NCBI GenBank assembly: GCA_022225965.2
Contig: JAKJXP020000006.1
Span: 1 to 64,000 of the forward strand
DNA from: Diatrype stigma
Lineage: Eukaryota; Ascomycota; Sordariomycetes; Xylariales; Diatrypaceae
Direction of reading: 5' to 3'
DNA length: 64,000 nucleotides
The position numbers and the translations under genes are program-made. Below, one piece after another: positions 21,733 through 35,105 of the stretch; within the stretch, counting starts at the first letter, position 1, and each line of letters opens with the position of its first letter. The notes beneath the pieces are model-generated. The model saw only the letters and a list, made by a program, of their open reading frames with translations. It did no database searches and had not been told where the DNA came from.

Positions 21733-23071
21733 CCTCGCAAACTCTTCCGTCGTCTACCTTCTGTCTACCTTGTGTTCGAGTAGTAGTAGTACTTATTCAC
21801 GGCGAATGGCGTGAAGCTTCCTACGTAGATGGTTGAGAAGGGGCCCCGTTTGGTTAGGTATGAAGCGAGCTGGGCAAGAAGCGAAAGCAAGAAGTAGGTC
21901 TTGCGAGTCAAGACGTGCGAGCAGCGGGAAAGTCGAGCTTATATGTAAAGGTATGAAGGTAGGTAGGCGGACGGGTTCCCCAAGGGTCTAGTATAGGTAG
22001 GGTATGTAAGGTAGCGGGTAAATGGACCACCAGGAGGAGCGGAGTAAAGCATTTACTGGGTAAATGATGTACAGAGCTCCTTATGTGACCAACAGTGACA
22101 AGATCCAAATATGTAAAGCTACCCACCCATCTTGGCCCTTTTACCCCAGCAGATCCCATGTCCCCAGTCCCGTACCACCTGAACCCACCAATGGCCATCC
22201 CTGTCATTCTAATATGGTGGTGCCAGCCACTAACGACGAGCTTCCCTGCCTACCTTTAGTTAGTGTGTGGTGCTTGCGTGTGGGGTGCTGAGGCCCGGGG
22301 TAAACGGGCTAAACCAACTGGAGTGAGATACGAGTCATCCGCGACATGCCTAGTAATTGAAGGAGCCGTCCAGCTACGTTCCAGTAGGTCCAGCTGTGCG
22401 TTCTACTTGACGTGAGTATGCCCACGTTCGAAGTCGCAGTGTGGAGAGAGGAGACGGAGAGAAGGATGTCTGTCGGTTGGCAACGTGGATTTGTGTACCT
22501 GGGCAGTGTGTGTGGCATCGCATTATTACGAATGGCCATGCTGCAGCCATTGTTGTACGCACATGTACGCACCTTATGCCAACCTTGGAAGTATCCCAAT
22601 TGGGATTGACGTGACATTGCTATATGAGTGCCTACTAGTTCTCAAGGTATTGCAATGCGAACGGCAAGGCGCCAGCTAATTGGATTCCGGGTGCCGAGAG
22701 CTTCGCTTGACGCACCGACTGCCAACTTCAGCAATTGATAGGACGAACTGATGACCCAACCCATCGAAGGGAGAGGATGGTGACAGGTAGTTGGAAATAA
22801 GCAGAACCAGACTTTTCGCAGTCGGGTGTGGAGTTGAATGGGGGGGAGGGGGGCATAACAGAAAGCTTGAAGGGGCGCTTGAAGAGAGCTCGGCTGGCTG
22901 CTTTACGGCTGGGGGCTATTATAGGTATTAGCTAGGCATCGGCTGGGCAGCTGGGTTGGCACGCTCGGGTGGTTCGATCTTTTACGGTTTACCCCAACCA
23001 GCCCCAATCGCTGCCAAAATAAAGCTGGGGTAAACAAGCCACTAGCTGCCTAGGTAAGTAGTTATTGATTC

Positions 23072-23088
23072 GGGTGAACGGTTCACCC
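23072..23088. repeat. Perfect 17-bp palindrome
   Basis: GGGTGAACGGTTCACCC consists of two 8-base arms around one G. It is isolated in a gene-poor tract, so any operator role is speculative. Confidence 0.7.
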
Positions 23089-25754
23089 TGATCACGATGT
23101 CTTCCTGTTGCTCCGGATGTCAGAAGCTTGGCCTTGACCCCCGGGGAAGAATATGTCCGTTGGAACTATCTCATTGCTCTTTACAAATCGTATGCGTCTT
23201 GATAATTTCCTCTTCCGCAGGTAGCTACAAGCATATCCCTACTTATGTAGGAGCTCTTATGTAGCATTGGAAATCTACTGTAGGTCGTTCGTTATATGCA
23301 CAAATGCTAGCGTAAGAGCTGCTGCATAGCCAACATACCATACATACAAGGCTTACATCGAGATGTGGTATTCAGGGGTTGCATCAGCTATAAAAGACTT
23401 ACCCTACCACTTGTTACGATATCGCCAGTATTGATTGGATACATTCCACTCATACTGTGGTATTCAGCATCCCATACATAGGTGGCATAGATAAGATTTT
23501 ACCTGAGACCCCCAAATGCCATGGTTTGCTTGCATAGATGTAAGAAAGCGGGAGTCTGAACGTTGTCGCGTTCCGTTGCGTTGGTGTCATAGCGGTCGTC
23601 GTCACAACCTTCAATTTCGAACGACGCCCACCTCGAATTCTTCCACTACATACGCAGTACATGTATTCGCATATGTAGTTATAGTGTTATGCATGTGTTT
23701 CCATGTATGAATCTCGTTAATGGGAGATTTGCTTCGGCCTTCTATACCCAACTCAGCTAGATAGAACTTGGCTGTCAGATTCTCAGAGCTCGCCAGCGGA
23801 TTATTTACTCAAACGGCTTAGTGGATCAATATGCCGTTTTAAGCTATATCGGGAACTTGCCAGCTATATTACACGGGGCTAAATAATACATATTATTAGG
23901 TAGCACCTCCTTTTTGCCTACTAAGAGACGGTCTGGTGGTGTATATCATTACAAAGAGCTGGATGGCTGTGGCCTTCTCAGAATCCCGGGACGGCGGTAA
24001 CGTGATTCACTAACGATGTACTTAGGTGCAGTCGCGTATTTAACTGTTTCTATATAGAACTCCAACCCGGGAAGGCTTCCAGGTTCGCTGCGGCACGGAT
24101 GTTCAGGCTGGGAGCTGCCGGCTGGCCGAGACTTCACATTGGTTGCTAATTAGGGCCCGAATCGCCAAACCCCTGGTGAGGGGACTGGGGGGTTGGGACG
24201 GGTGGACTGCTTTCCCCCAAAACCCGGTCTCTTCACGGAGAAGCGGCTTCTAACTGATCCTTCCCCGCATAATACTCTTTCGTAATGGTGAGGAGGTGTG
24301 CGGAGCTGCTACATAGGTAGTTGGCAATAGCTAACCTCGAAATAGCGAATAACAGGCACTCGAAATCGATTAGTCCTTCGTTACAGTTGAGGTATGACAA
24401 CTATGGCTAGTCCTAACGGCCAGGCGGCTCTAACTCCGTCATTGTGTGGCCGTGAGAAATGCGGGGGACGATTTCCGCAGTGGTCCACCAGACTCCAGCG
24501 GTTAGCGCAGTGAACTAGGGTAGTTAGGTGGTTAATTAGGAGGTACTAATAGGTGAGGTTCCACAGCCGTCGAAAGGACCAACACAAGTTGGAATCGATC
24601 AGTCAATGTTGGAAGATGGGATGGACGGATGGACGGATGGACGGCTCACACTGTCTCCGTTTTCCGGCCTGTCTGCTGCATAATAGTCAGGCCTGATAAT
24701 AGTAAGAGGTCCCTACCTAGTAACCAACACACAATCAACAACCCTCCAATATCAACCCTTTGGGGCTTGCATCACATAAGCCGACATATGGCCATGTGGT
24801 GAGACGGATAGCTAACAGCTTTAACCCCCTAGCTCCGGATTAGCCAGGTTATACCCAACCTGGAAATCTACCCGTTCTTCTGTTCGAAATCGCGGCTATC
24901 TATTTGTAGTTCGGGCTGCGTTGGAAGTTTTCCATCTAAAGTGTGCAGATTTATATGGAAACATACACGAGACATGCAGCGTTGATCATCCCTAAATGAA
25001 ATAACGAGAGCCAATCAAACAGAAGATTAGGTCGACGTGAGTGTCTAGGCGCATTGCAACTGCCATTGCATCTCCAACCGGGACTTTGGAGCTCCCGTCC
25101 CGTTACCACGGGCCGGTGTCAATTGGCAATTCCGATTATGGTGTCAAGAGGAACCGGGAGGTGCAAGTAGTATGAGAGAGACCCTGGCGATAAGCAGCGG
25201 GCCTACCGAAATTACATCCAACAACTTTTCATTGCCATTGCTTCTGCTATATATATTATAAGATTTGAAGATTTGAGGATTTGAGGATTCGTAATTCGTA
25301 ATTCGCTACGAAGCCCTTGATAACAGCCATAAGCACCCTCGCCAAGACGTTTCTATGTAGGTAAGCTATTGCGTGTACATAGTACTGTTTTGATATGGTA
25401 CCAGCCAGATCTTGATATGGGGTAGCGATTCGTTCTCTTCAGACTTTGTGTTTCCCCGCATTCCATAGGTTAGTGTGTAGAGCTGCACATGATCTTGGGG
25501 TCTTGGTGCTCCCTAAACACGCGACACAAATACCGGTAGACCGGCGCAACGGGAGCACCATCTAGTAGATTATAGATAGCTTCTTCTCGCACACATGGGC
25601 ATCTGGTTACGTAGGTGGTCGTCATCGAGTTACAAGCAGTACTCTTCGAGTTGAACTAGTTGAGTAACACATATGTAGGGACTACGAGTAGGGACCTCGG
25701 CAGGTTCGGCCAGAATTCCCACAAGAACATAATTCCAGACGGGATTTGCATAAA

Positions 25755-25770
25755 CCCCCCCCCCCCCCCC
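25755..25770. repeat. Homopolymer C16
   Basis: Sixteen consecutive C bases follow taaa. The exact length may be a sequencing estimate. Confidence 0.85.
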
Positions 25771-27619
25771 AATGCTTCCGTTGAGGCTGAATCTCCATCG
25801 TATCCCACCAGGTCTGATAGGAGAGTCTAGACAGCGAGCCCCAGAATAGCCCCGAAATTCGTTTCCACCATTTCCAGCGTCCCACCTTTTAAGTCTCGGG
25901 CTATCACCCATGCTAACGCACCCATTGGAAATGTATGACAATTCGATTCTCCATTTGTGTGGGGGCGGTTTGGACCCTGATCACGTTCACTAACTAGCAT
26001 TTGTTTTTCTGTTCGCTCGAGACGAAGAAGCAGTGCCGAAGCTATTATTCCCGGCCGGCCAGCCAGCCAGCGGTGAGCGAAAGACAAGACAGCACGGGAC
26101 AGATGAATGGCCCCCTTTCCTCTCCTTCCTTTTCCTCCCCTCCTGCTCTCTTCGGAGATCTACATACTAAGCAATGAGCTAAGACCCGTTCGCTTGCAGT
26201 CCTGCGAAGATCAGAGAGCCACGATCGAGCTGCATACGTAGAACTACCGATGCCATGACATGCCTCCTTTGGCCCGGGTGGAAGTGGCCTAGGTAGTTAG
26301 GAAGCTTCCAAGAACACCGCGCATCCTGGGCACTGCCAAAGCATGGCCATGTATGCACTCGTCGTCGTCTTGTGACTCCCTCAGGCAATTCAGTTGGTCA
26401 AGGATGTTCAGACACACATTGCGAGACGGACGTGTACTCAAGTCTCTGAGGACATGCGGCGTACAGATCTTGTTCCGAGTCGTTTGCATCTCTACCAAGA
26501 TTCATCTAGCTGGGCGTTATGCTGGTTGCTCCATTGTGCGAGTTCTTATCGGTCAACATTCACTAGGTACAGTATTCTCATTCAAACCTATGTTGGCACT
26601 TGGAGACTTCAAGGAGTGAAATCCCGAAATGGTGTAGGAATCAAAGCCGGGCTACTTCATGGTTAAGAAGCAAGTATATGCTCTCTGGAGATGTTCCATG
26701 GGCTGCTTGTCCATCAGGGACTGTATACAGAGCAGGACAGAGCCAACACTTTATATCAAACCGACGGTCTCCAGAAAGCTTGACCGGCTTCGGCGTGAGC
26801 AACAAACCGAATGACCGAATGGTGGTAGCACCGCTCTCTTACCGATTGCAATCATATATGATGGGAAAGGGGGAAACCGAAGTTGGGGACTGGGATGGCG
26901 TGAGGTCTCTACGATAATGTCCGACTTACACAAGTTGCTCAGTATTCTTAGAGGTCAAATGAAAAAACACAAGATGGCATGATATGGCATCACAGTTTTG
27001 GATGACTGCTACGTTGCTCATAGTTCTCCTCCACGTATCAATTGCTTATTATTCTCGCGTATGGTCAAAGGAAAGGGTGTATCAGTCCATTTCAGGACTC
27101 CGGGGGGTACAAAGTCGTCAGCGCTGTCCTACATAGCTGGGAACCCTGTTAAATACAGAGCACATAGTGCACAATCGTGTGGACGACTGCCCAACATCGT
27201 AGTCAATCTTCGGGAACACATCCTGCCCATCATGTCACAATCAAACCCCTCCGTAACAAGAATTGACTATCTTCTCCTCCAGACACCGTAGCATCAAGGC
27301 CAACGTGTGGTATGGTCCAAAGAAACACCCCAAGACAAATGGTGGTATCCGAAGAGACATGGCAATGAGGCCAGGTCACCGATAAATGCCCCCGCTCCCC
27401 CCTTTAAGGTGCCATAGAAGAGTCTCGAAACATGCATGTTGGATCTATGTGGACATGAGACAGATCCCAGGAAGGTATTTTACCACGGACTAGAAACCAT
27501 ATGTTTCCCAGGCGCCGCCAACGCCGAAGTCCCGTATCGAATCCCGTCCCTATAGGGGAGCAACACCAAGAGTAACTTGCGCCTGGGGTCGTCAGGGCCC
27601 TGATCATGTTGCTCCTGAA

Positions 27620-28550
27620 GGGGCGCCATCGCACAGCTGCAAGCCGTATCCTGTGGGCCAAGCTCGAGGCTTCGTCCACATTTGTAACAGAAGTGCATGC
27701 CGCACTCATGTTACATATCATCGCATCCGTTGAATTTCTCGACCATCTTGCGGCATCTAGAGTTAGGGCATTTCTCCCGAGCCCTCCTTCTCCACCAACC
27801 CAACTCTTTGTCCTCCTTGCTGAGACGGACGGCCGGGGTGCTGGTCCAGCGATGGATGTAATGTTCTTGCCGCCTTTGCACTACTGCCAGGTAGCCCATT
27901 GAGAAGGTTCATGTCTATGGGCTTCGGGAGACGGGATGCAAGCACCGCACTTAGGATCAGAGCAGTATGTAGGATCGTTATCCGAATACTCTTCACCCAC
28001 CGATGTGAAGGCCCAATGGAAGATCTTCCGGACGAGGGTCATCATCTCCGCTAACCACAGGCTCAAGCATACAATCCAGCTCGTTATCCATGGGTGGACT
28101 CTGGATCCCTCTCCGCTTGATCTGTCTCCGCATGATCTGGTCTCGAATGCGAGCGACCCTAATGTAGGCATGATTCCCGCGGCGGGCGTAGCGGCGGGCG
28201 ATGTGCTCGCGGTAGCGTTGTCTTTCTTCGTGGAAGTTGTGGAAGTTGCGGCCAACCGTGCCTTCGGTAGTAATTTCGTCCTCGGTGATAAGATCAAGCA
28301 ACTCTTCAGGAGCTTGTACCCGCTGTTGGACTCATTCTGCTTGTTGTTTGAACCAGGCTACAGCGTCTTGAACGTACTCTTGCGACTGTTAAATGTGGTT
28401 TCTCAACTGATCAAGATGATGAGATACACCAAGTAGATCTCCTGGCAGTTTCCCAGTTTCGATTATCACCAGGGGCTCAATACCATGTATATAGTATCGG
28501 GATTGTTCAGGGGGAAACGGTTGTCGTTCTCTGTGTATGAACGGAGTTAC
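27620..28550 (-). pseudogene. Decayed RING-IBR-RING (RBR) ubiquitin-ligase-like gene
   Basis: Several minus-strand segments together look like one RBR-type protein. Working 5' to 3': IETGKLPGDLLGVSHHL, TAA at 28391-28389, then SQEYVQDAVAWFKQQ, TGA at 28334-28332, then a long REHIARRYARRGNHAYIRV segment and PPMDNELD; a change of frame gives the zinc-binding part TYCSDPKCGACIPSPEA; back in the first frame comes KCPNSRCRKMVEKFNGCDD, interrupted by TAA at 27713-27711, then ECGMHFCYKCGRSLELG. Zinc-ligand Cys spacing is kept locally, but three in-frame stops and two frame changes break the gene. Introns could explain the frame changes, not the stops inside the conserved CDDM-to-ECG motif. Intact members transfer ubiquitin through a Cys in RING2. 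Confidence 0.7.
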
Positions 28551-29842
28551 ATTGACTATGAGCACAAGCGCAAGTCTTAAGGTAGGTTCAAATGCCTGGA
28601 ACGTAAATATCGGCGATGGAAGTTCTCGGGATGGGATTGCAACAAGTACAGGAAAAGCAAAAGAAAAGCACTGAGAAGAACCAGGAAGAGCCACCAAGAA
28701 CTACCAGCTCGTTATGTGTCAGTGTCAGAGAAGTTTGCTTACTCTGATCAGATGGCCGACCAAGGCTTGATGAAACCAAGAGGGTAGCGAGGAAGGCTGC
28801 GTGTATTTACAGTTGAAGACGAAGGTAGGTAGAATTCAGAGCCTTCTGTAGACAAGAAGCTTTGTTGTTGAAAGTGCTGTGGACCTTGAGGAAGGGTTTG
28901 ATTACCTTGAGTAGGTTAGAAAGTAAAGGCGGTAGATGGAATTGATGGTGGGTGAAAGGATGTCGATAAGCCTTGAGATAATCCCCTATTAAATCATCAA
29001 CTTTAGGGTAATAGACAATATAGGAAAGATTGAGCTTTTGATGATACTATTCAAGGATCAACTCTAGTACTATAAAGGAGACTGCTCTGGATGGACGGCA
29101 GTGACAGCCTATCTAACAGGTACGTATAGCAATTACTCTTGCCTTCATATATAGGTGGTAGCTAGTTAAAATAGGGGTAGAGCAATTTGTTGGACTGCTT
29201 ATCATGGAAGTTTTCTTAAGGCATTGATAGATTGTATCAGGGCTTGCCATCAATGAATTCTGTCACATAGTAGTTCAATATCCAATACCCCCTTAAACAA
29301 GTAATTCTCAGATCCCTACAACAGAAGTGTTATGGTTCATCAATACTATTGCACTGGTGGAAGATGTACCGTAAATACCAATCTCCTTCAACAAGAATCT
29401 GGGAGACAAAGGGAAGCAAAGCTCCAATGACAAATGCCACCTAGTCATGTCATGCACATTTCAGATTGTATTGCAGCCTGGAGCTGTTACCATCCCGACA
29501 TTGTGTAGATGATTCTATTGCTCCAGGTTAGTAGCGTAACATTCAGCATATGAGCTTCAAACCGATCTGACAGCTCAGTAAGGGGGTCGATGCTCACGCA
29601 ATTATAGGCAAGAATTGTTACACTACAGTCAGTCCAACATTGGCGTTACCGTCTGCTAGAAACTGACTAATGAGTGGATAACTATTGCATGTGCATATGC
29701 AAATAATGGATATCCGCTAAGTAACTAGATCTTAAATCCAACAGTTGAATCTAGAATCCGCCAATCACAACCAGAACTACATCCTGGCGTCTGCAGGCAC
29801 GGAACCCCTGAAACCCACGAAACCCACTTATCTACCTGCCCA
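28551..29842. other. AT-richer intergenic gap
   Basis: No gene supported. It may include more 5' sequence of the RBR relic, but no motif was recognised. Confidence 0.45.
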
Positions 29843-30610
29843 ATGGATCTTCCCGAAGTCGCCGTCGACCCCCGGCACTACCCAGACTGCTGTCTCAGCA
29901 TCTCCACGAGGCTCCTGGACACCCTGACGGACGCATTCAGCACCGCCATCGTCGGCGCCGGCGCCGGCGGCACCGGGACCGGGCTCGTCCTGTCCATCGG
30001 CAGCGGCAGCGGTCTGCTCGAGGCGCTCCTGCTATCTCGATGGTCGTCATCGCCGTCTCCCTCGGCGGCCCCGGACCCCAACACATTGAACCGGAACCGG
30101 ACCCTGCTGCAGATAGAAGGCGTCGAGATCCGCTCCTCGCCTCCCGTCAACAGGTATCTCCCCGACCCCGAAAACCTCACCATCGTCAAGGGCTCGTGGG
30201 ATGTCATCTCGCCGCGTGCCCGCCGCGCCGCGACCGCGACCGCCCGTTCCACCCCCACCTCCGCGGTCAGGGGTTTGATGTTCGTGTACCCGCGCAGTCC
30301 GGGGCTCGTCGGGAAGTACGTGCGGGATTTTGCTGCCGCTTCCGCCGCCGCTGTTGCTGAGACGGTGGAGGCAGAGGCAGGGGTAGAGACGGAGGAAACG
30401 AAAGGAACTACGACATCAACAATACGGCCGGTGTCGCTAAAAAGCGTCGTCTGGCTCGGCCACCGGTCGGATTGGCCGGATTTCGAGCCGTGCTTCGCAG
30501 CCGTGCCGGGCTTGGACGCTGCTACCGTCGAGGTGGTCGGCGGTGCGGATGCCGGCCTTGTCGAGTACGAGATGATGGCCGTTATGGCGGTGAGAGGAGC
30601 AGTTCCTTAG
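29843..30610 (+). CDS. Methyltransferase-like fungal protein
   Basis: A single 255-codon exon, clearly more GC-rich than its surroundings. Residues 48-61 (LVLSIGSGSGLLEA) match the glycine-rich motif I of Rossmann-fold S-adenosylmethionine methyltransferases; the following IEGVEIRSS has the acidic residue expected at the end of strand 2, and the SWDVISPRARR region fits the middle strand. The later SVVWLGHRSDWPDF and LVEYEMMAVM close the domain. I read it as a divergent methyltransferase-like protein; the substrate is unknown and catalysis unproven. No introns, signal peptide or membrane segment. It stands alone between AT-rich gaps. Confidence 0.65.
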   Translation: MDLPEVAVDPRHYPDCCLSISTRLLDTLTDAFSTAIVGAGAGGTGTGLVLSIGSGSGLLEALLLSRWSSSPSPSAAPDPNTLNRNRTLLQIEGVEIRSSPPVNRYLPDPENLTIVKGSWDVISPRARRAATATARSTPTSAVRGLMFVYPRSPGLVGKYVRDFAAASAAAVAETVEAEAGVETEETKGTTTSTIRPVSLKSVVWLGHRSDWPDFEPCFAAVPGLDAATVEVVGGADAGLVEYEMMAVMAVRGAVP

Positions 30611-32122
30611 GTGTCGATACTCGGCCTGAGACACGCGCTGTTCTTCGGATAGTTTCGCTAGTGGTCCTGGAACTATACCAAGACTTGGTTCAAGATAGCT
30701 AGGCACAGTCTTCTCGCCTTGTGCTTCCTGATTCTTCTACGGGCAGAACACAGGGTTACGAGCCGATTATGGCTCTACATGTATCCAACATCTGCTGGTT
30801 CACTGTTAGTAGCTGAGGTTTCCATGTTGCAATCAGGTAATGTGCTGCTATAATCTAACTTCACGTACTTAGTGGACTCGTGGCAAGGCCCACCTCTTTG
30901 CTTCATGAGCCAGCTGTAATAATTTATTGATCATAACCGACCCGGTGCATCAACAGCGCCGCGGTCTTTACATTCATCGAAATGGGATCGAATTGTCTCC
31001 CTCTGGTTCCTACAGTGCAACCTGCTTTGGCACAACCCTATCTGATCAAAAGGGCAATTAAGGATCTCGCCCGTATTTGTAAATGAGATCTCAGGATCGT
31101 CACCTGCGATCTATGCTGATCAAATCGCTGATCAAGGCTGATAATCCCTCACATCATTCTGCCTCGTCTGAACATCCAACACACTAGGAGCTCGCAAGGT
31201 TGAATCGCGAATCACTGGGAACCGCTACTACACCAGACCTACACCGTATATTACCATCACAAATAGGTAGCCCGTTCGTTAGCTCGGCCGCTGCGCCGCC
31301 CCCGGGATGGAGAACCCATCCGGGGGACAAGGCGGCTATGCGGGTCAATCTTGCCCAATTCATAGGGCTGTAAAATGGAACCTCAATGGAATTCTGAGAG
31401 CTGGCTGGCCAGCAGGGCCGCCTATAGCTGGGACCCATACTTTTCAATGCGACGACATGGTTAAGCAGTTAACTAGCGCAATTCATGCTGCCGACTAACT
31501 AACACGCCCCTGGACTCATTTTTATTATATTTGGGTCAAGCGAGGAGAGGACCCTTGTACCTCCTCAACAACTCCAACTGACGATGCAGCTAAGCTGACG
31601 AAGTAGCTGAGTAGTTAGGGGCTAGGTATTGTGAACCAATCCACCAAGCTTCCACTCATCGTGGCCGTACGGGATTAGGTGATGAGATTTTATCTTGGTT
31701 GTAGGTGAGAAAGTTAACTGTGTGACATTTGAATTCAGTGGTCGGTGAGCTTGTTTGTATTGTATGTGTTAGGATAGACAGGTAGAGTGGTAATTAATGC
31801 CATGTCTCTCATGATCTAGAAGTAGATGTATTCTTCGTCTACAAACGACTCATGAGTCGTATCGAAGGAAGGAATTCACCATTTGATTGATTTCACACAT
31901 ATCACAATCGCGCATTTCAAGATCAGGCTGGTATAGTCAGGGTCTTGTAACATTGACTATAACCGTACTACTACTGTAGTATGTTGGTAAATAACGATAT
32001 CTATTTTATGAACGAAATCAAAGCGTGTTTTCAGATCCTCATGAGTGCGTTTCCAAGTGTATGCATGCAACCTTTCCCATCACCATCCACCTCTCATCGT
32101 GAGAAATGTAGCGCCGGTGCGC
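30611..32122. other. Intergenic, no supported gene
   Basis: About 1.5 kb of AT-rich DNA with short frames only. Nothing further recognised. Confidence 0.5.
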
Positions 32123-32633
32123 TTAAGCCGAGACCAAGTCGAAGTCCTTGGCGCCGGTGTAGCTCTGGACCTTGGCGGTGCCCTGCTCGGTGGTGGTGAG
32201 CTCGGCGCTGGGGATCTGGTGGTTGCCGGTCTGGACGCTGCTCGGGGTCACGCGCTGCGAGACGGAGAAGGTCAGGCCGTCGGCGGCCTTGGCGACGGAG
32301 AAGGTGCGCGAGGAGTTCTCGCAGGCGGCGTCCTTGACCTCGGGGAGGGTGCCGTCGCTGGTCACCAGCTGGGTGCACTGGACCGGGGTGGTCTCGCCGT
32401 TGCCGGCCTGGATGACACCGAAGGAGTAGCTATGCGGGGCAATCGTGTTAGTCCCGAAATCGGATTCGAAGCGATGGGAGCGTCTGAGAAGACAGACGCT
32501 AGGCGACCAGGTAGGTTACTTACCGGCACTGGGAGCTGTGGGGAATGCAGTCAGCCGAAAAGTCGGAGACCTTGAAGAGAACATCGGCGGCCGAGGCGGC
32601 GGCGGCGAAGAGGACGGCAGCGGCGAACTTCAT
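32123..32633 (-). CDS. Small secreted protein, AA1-like / hypersensitive-response-inducing-protein type
   Basis: Two exons, 32524-32633 and 32123-32429, encode 138 residues with a GTAAGT donor. A clean signal peptide (MKFAAAVLFAAAASA) is followed by a mature domain with four cysteines (Cys29, 36, 55, 73) in DFSADCIPHSSQC, VQCTQL and AACENSSRTF, and a beta-rich remainder. This pattern matches the fungal AA1-like (Alt a 1-type) family, often annotated as hypersensitive response-inducing protein, extracellular proteins of plant-associated and saprobic fungi. Two disulfides are likely. Whether it is sensed by plants cannot be concluded. A direct upstream region with GGTTGGTTGGTT repeats lies at 32639-32656. 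Confidence 0.82.
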
Positions 32634-35105
32634 TTTGACGGTTGGTTGGTTGGTTTTGTGTGGGGAGTGGTGAGGGAGGTTGGTGAGTTGTTGTTGAGTA
32701 GGTTGATGAGAGAGGTGCTTGTGTTTTGTGATGGTGATGCTGAATTCTCTTTCCCAGATCGAGGGTGACTCTCGTGGCTCTTTATAGATGTCTGGAGTGT
32801 CAAAAGTGGGATTACAGTTCATGCCTCGCCATTCTCTTGTTTGGTGATCTTCATCCCCGTCCTCGACTATAGCACGTAGCTCGTGGTCTAGAGGAGACCT
32901 ACCATTGCAGCCCCATACGTCATGCCAATTAACTACCGGCGCGCAACAGGGATCGCGTAGGGCTCCTATATCAAGTCGTATTATAAGTTCCCCACCCATG
33001 CCGTACCCGCTATTCCCAAACAGCCCAACGAATACTACGTTGTAGTACTACGATAGACGATATTCAGGTATGTACATAGAGGATAGCGTTCAACGTGATG
33101 TAACACATCCAGCTGAGCCTTAACATTGCCCTCGTCGCCTTGTGTCTACGTACGATGCTCGAAATGCGATTGAGGTGAGGATGGGAGGACGTAACCCCGG
33201 AGAGTACTTGGGTAAACAAACGCCCGCATTGTCATGGTTCGGCCTCGTCGGCACCTGCGTCGAGGCCCGGAGCCATAGTTATGGGTCTGGAAAGGAGGTT
33301 ATGGGCAGGCTGGCAGGATGGGGGTCAGGACACTGGCTGACTGGGATGAGTATCATGGATTAGGTAATATGCCGTCTTTACCGTTGAGTCTTGACAACGC
33401 ACAGCAAGTACATAGTATTCACAGTGTCGGGTATTATGCACTACAGGGTTGAAGCATAGAGCTTGCATCTCATCTTCCTTACCGCCCCCAAGGTCGTCGG
33501 CTTGAGGCCGAAGTTCAATGCGATTAAACAGCCGATGTTCATACAGGTGGGGGCCGCTATTAGCAACCTTGATGTCAAGGACGATTCGATTATGCTATAA
33601 TACGAGGTACTTGAAACGACAACACAATGACACTGTCATGACAACACTGCCTCTTCATACAGTTTCAAGCCGATTGGTCTATAGCTACTATGCACTAGTC
33701 ATATTTCTAGCCAGCGAGGCCAATCCAACCTCGACGCCGGTCAGCAAAATGATAGGTCATGCTCATAAAAGCATTTGCCGTTGTTCTCTAGATTCTAGAA
33801 TGTCTGAATCCACGTTGTTCGAGGTGGATAAGTATACACGTAAAGAGACTAGTAGATCAGACAAGCGGCCAACCATGACAACACAACGTGACTAAACAAT
33901 CTAGTTAAACCGATCGTACCTAAACTAGTTACTTAAGCATTGGACCGTGAGAAAAGAACGATGATCAGTGGGATACTGCATACATAAGGTCCTCGGATAG
34001 GATACGACGTACGAAGTACTTGGTATTATTGTATTTATGTAGTTATTCCCGAGGAGTCCCAGCACCGAAGAACGGCCTTTCACGAACTATGTAACTAAAC
34101 AAGACGGATATAACACAATAACAACCAGCCAAGACGGCCTACGGCCAAGGCTCAAGCTAGGCCCGAGTTTAGTCAAGATACAACGTATAATACACTCATC
34201 TATCATATGTGACGTCGAATACCCCGGGGGATCCGGGTTCAGCTATGCATGAAGCGTGGTCGAACACCAACATAAGATTTGAGGCTACGCGCGCGGGACG
34301 GTAGCCGGCATGACCCACTGCGTCGGGTACCTTACAGAACATAGGAGAAAAGTCCGATGCCACTATGTAAGATTCGGGAGGCTGTGGCGGCCTTCAGCAC
34401 GACGAGGAACACAGCATGATGTGAAACTGCATAGTCCTAGATATTACATGGTGAAAAACAGCCGGGGAGGATTGCTCTTCGGGTGGCTGTGTATAACAGA
34501 TCTCTGCACACCCTGACACCTGAGAAAACTGGGTTCTGATGTGCCATCTCCAGATTCCCTTTGATATCCCCATTAATATGATAGGGGCCAGATCGCTATC
34601 CTTGCCTGATCCCAGCGCATGCTGTTCGATCTCCTTCCATACCTCCAGTTTTACCTACCCACCGCCATGAGGCGAAGTCATCTGTTCGGCTGTTCGATTT
34701 CCACGTTTGTATAACCCCGTATGTCCGTCACCTTTCTGTCGCTGTGCCACGTCGGCTCGAGGACTCCCCTAAGACCTTTTTTTGCAGATACGAGAAGATG
34801 GTCTCATGGATCTATCTCATAGCCCCTAGCTATACCCAGGACGTTTGGAGGCTAGGGACGTGAATAGAAAACATCGTGAAGATCGTATGCGAAGTCAATG
34901 CTTGTTTCGATCTCAAGATCTCTAGTAGCCATGCAGCCATAAACACAACACATAGCCACCTCCTCAAATATCAAAAGCTACAGTGGGTGGTATCAGAAGA
35001 TGTCCTTGGTATATCTGCCTGTGACAAGTTTATGAAAGTGTTTTTGGTGTGGTGCACGTCCTCCTACACAATGCCCTCTCTAGGTGATAGTGCTCCTAGC
35101 TGCCA
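32634..35105. other. Gene-poor tract
   Basis: About 2.5 kb, includes the promoter of the AA1-like gene. No other supported gene on either strand. Confidence 0.5.

Larger units (their letters stand above)
21733..27619. other. Gene-poor tract
   Basis: About 5.9 kb without a gene I can support on either strand. Open frames are short and mutually overlapping. It holds a 17-bp perfect palindrome (23072-23088), a GGACGGAT triplication (about 24620-24644), a 16-base C run (25755-25770) and many TAGGTA/TACCTA short repeats. Confidence 0.5.
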
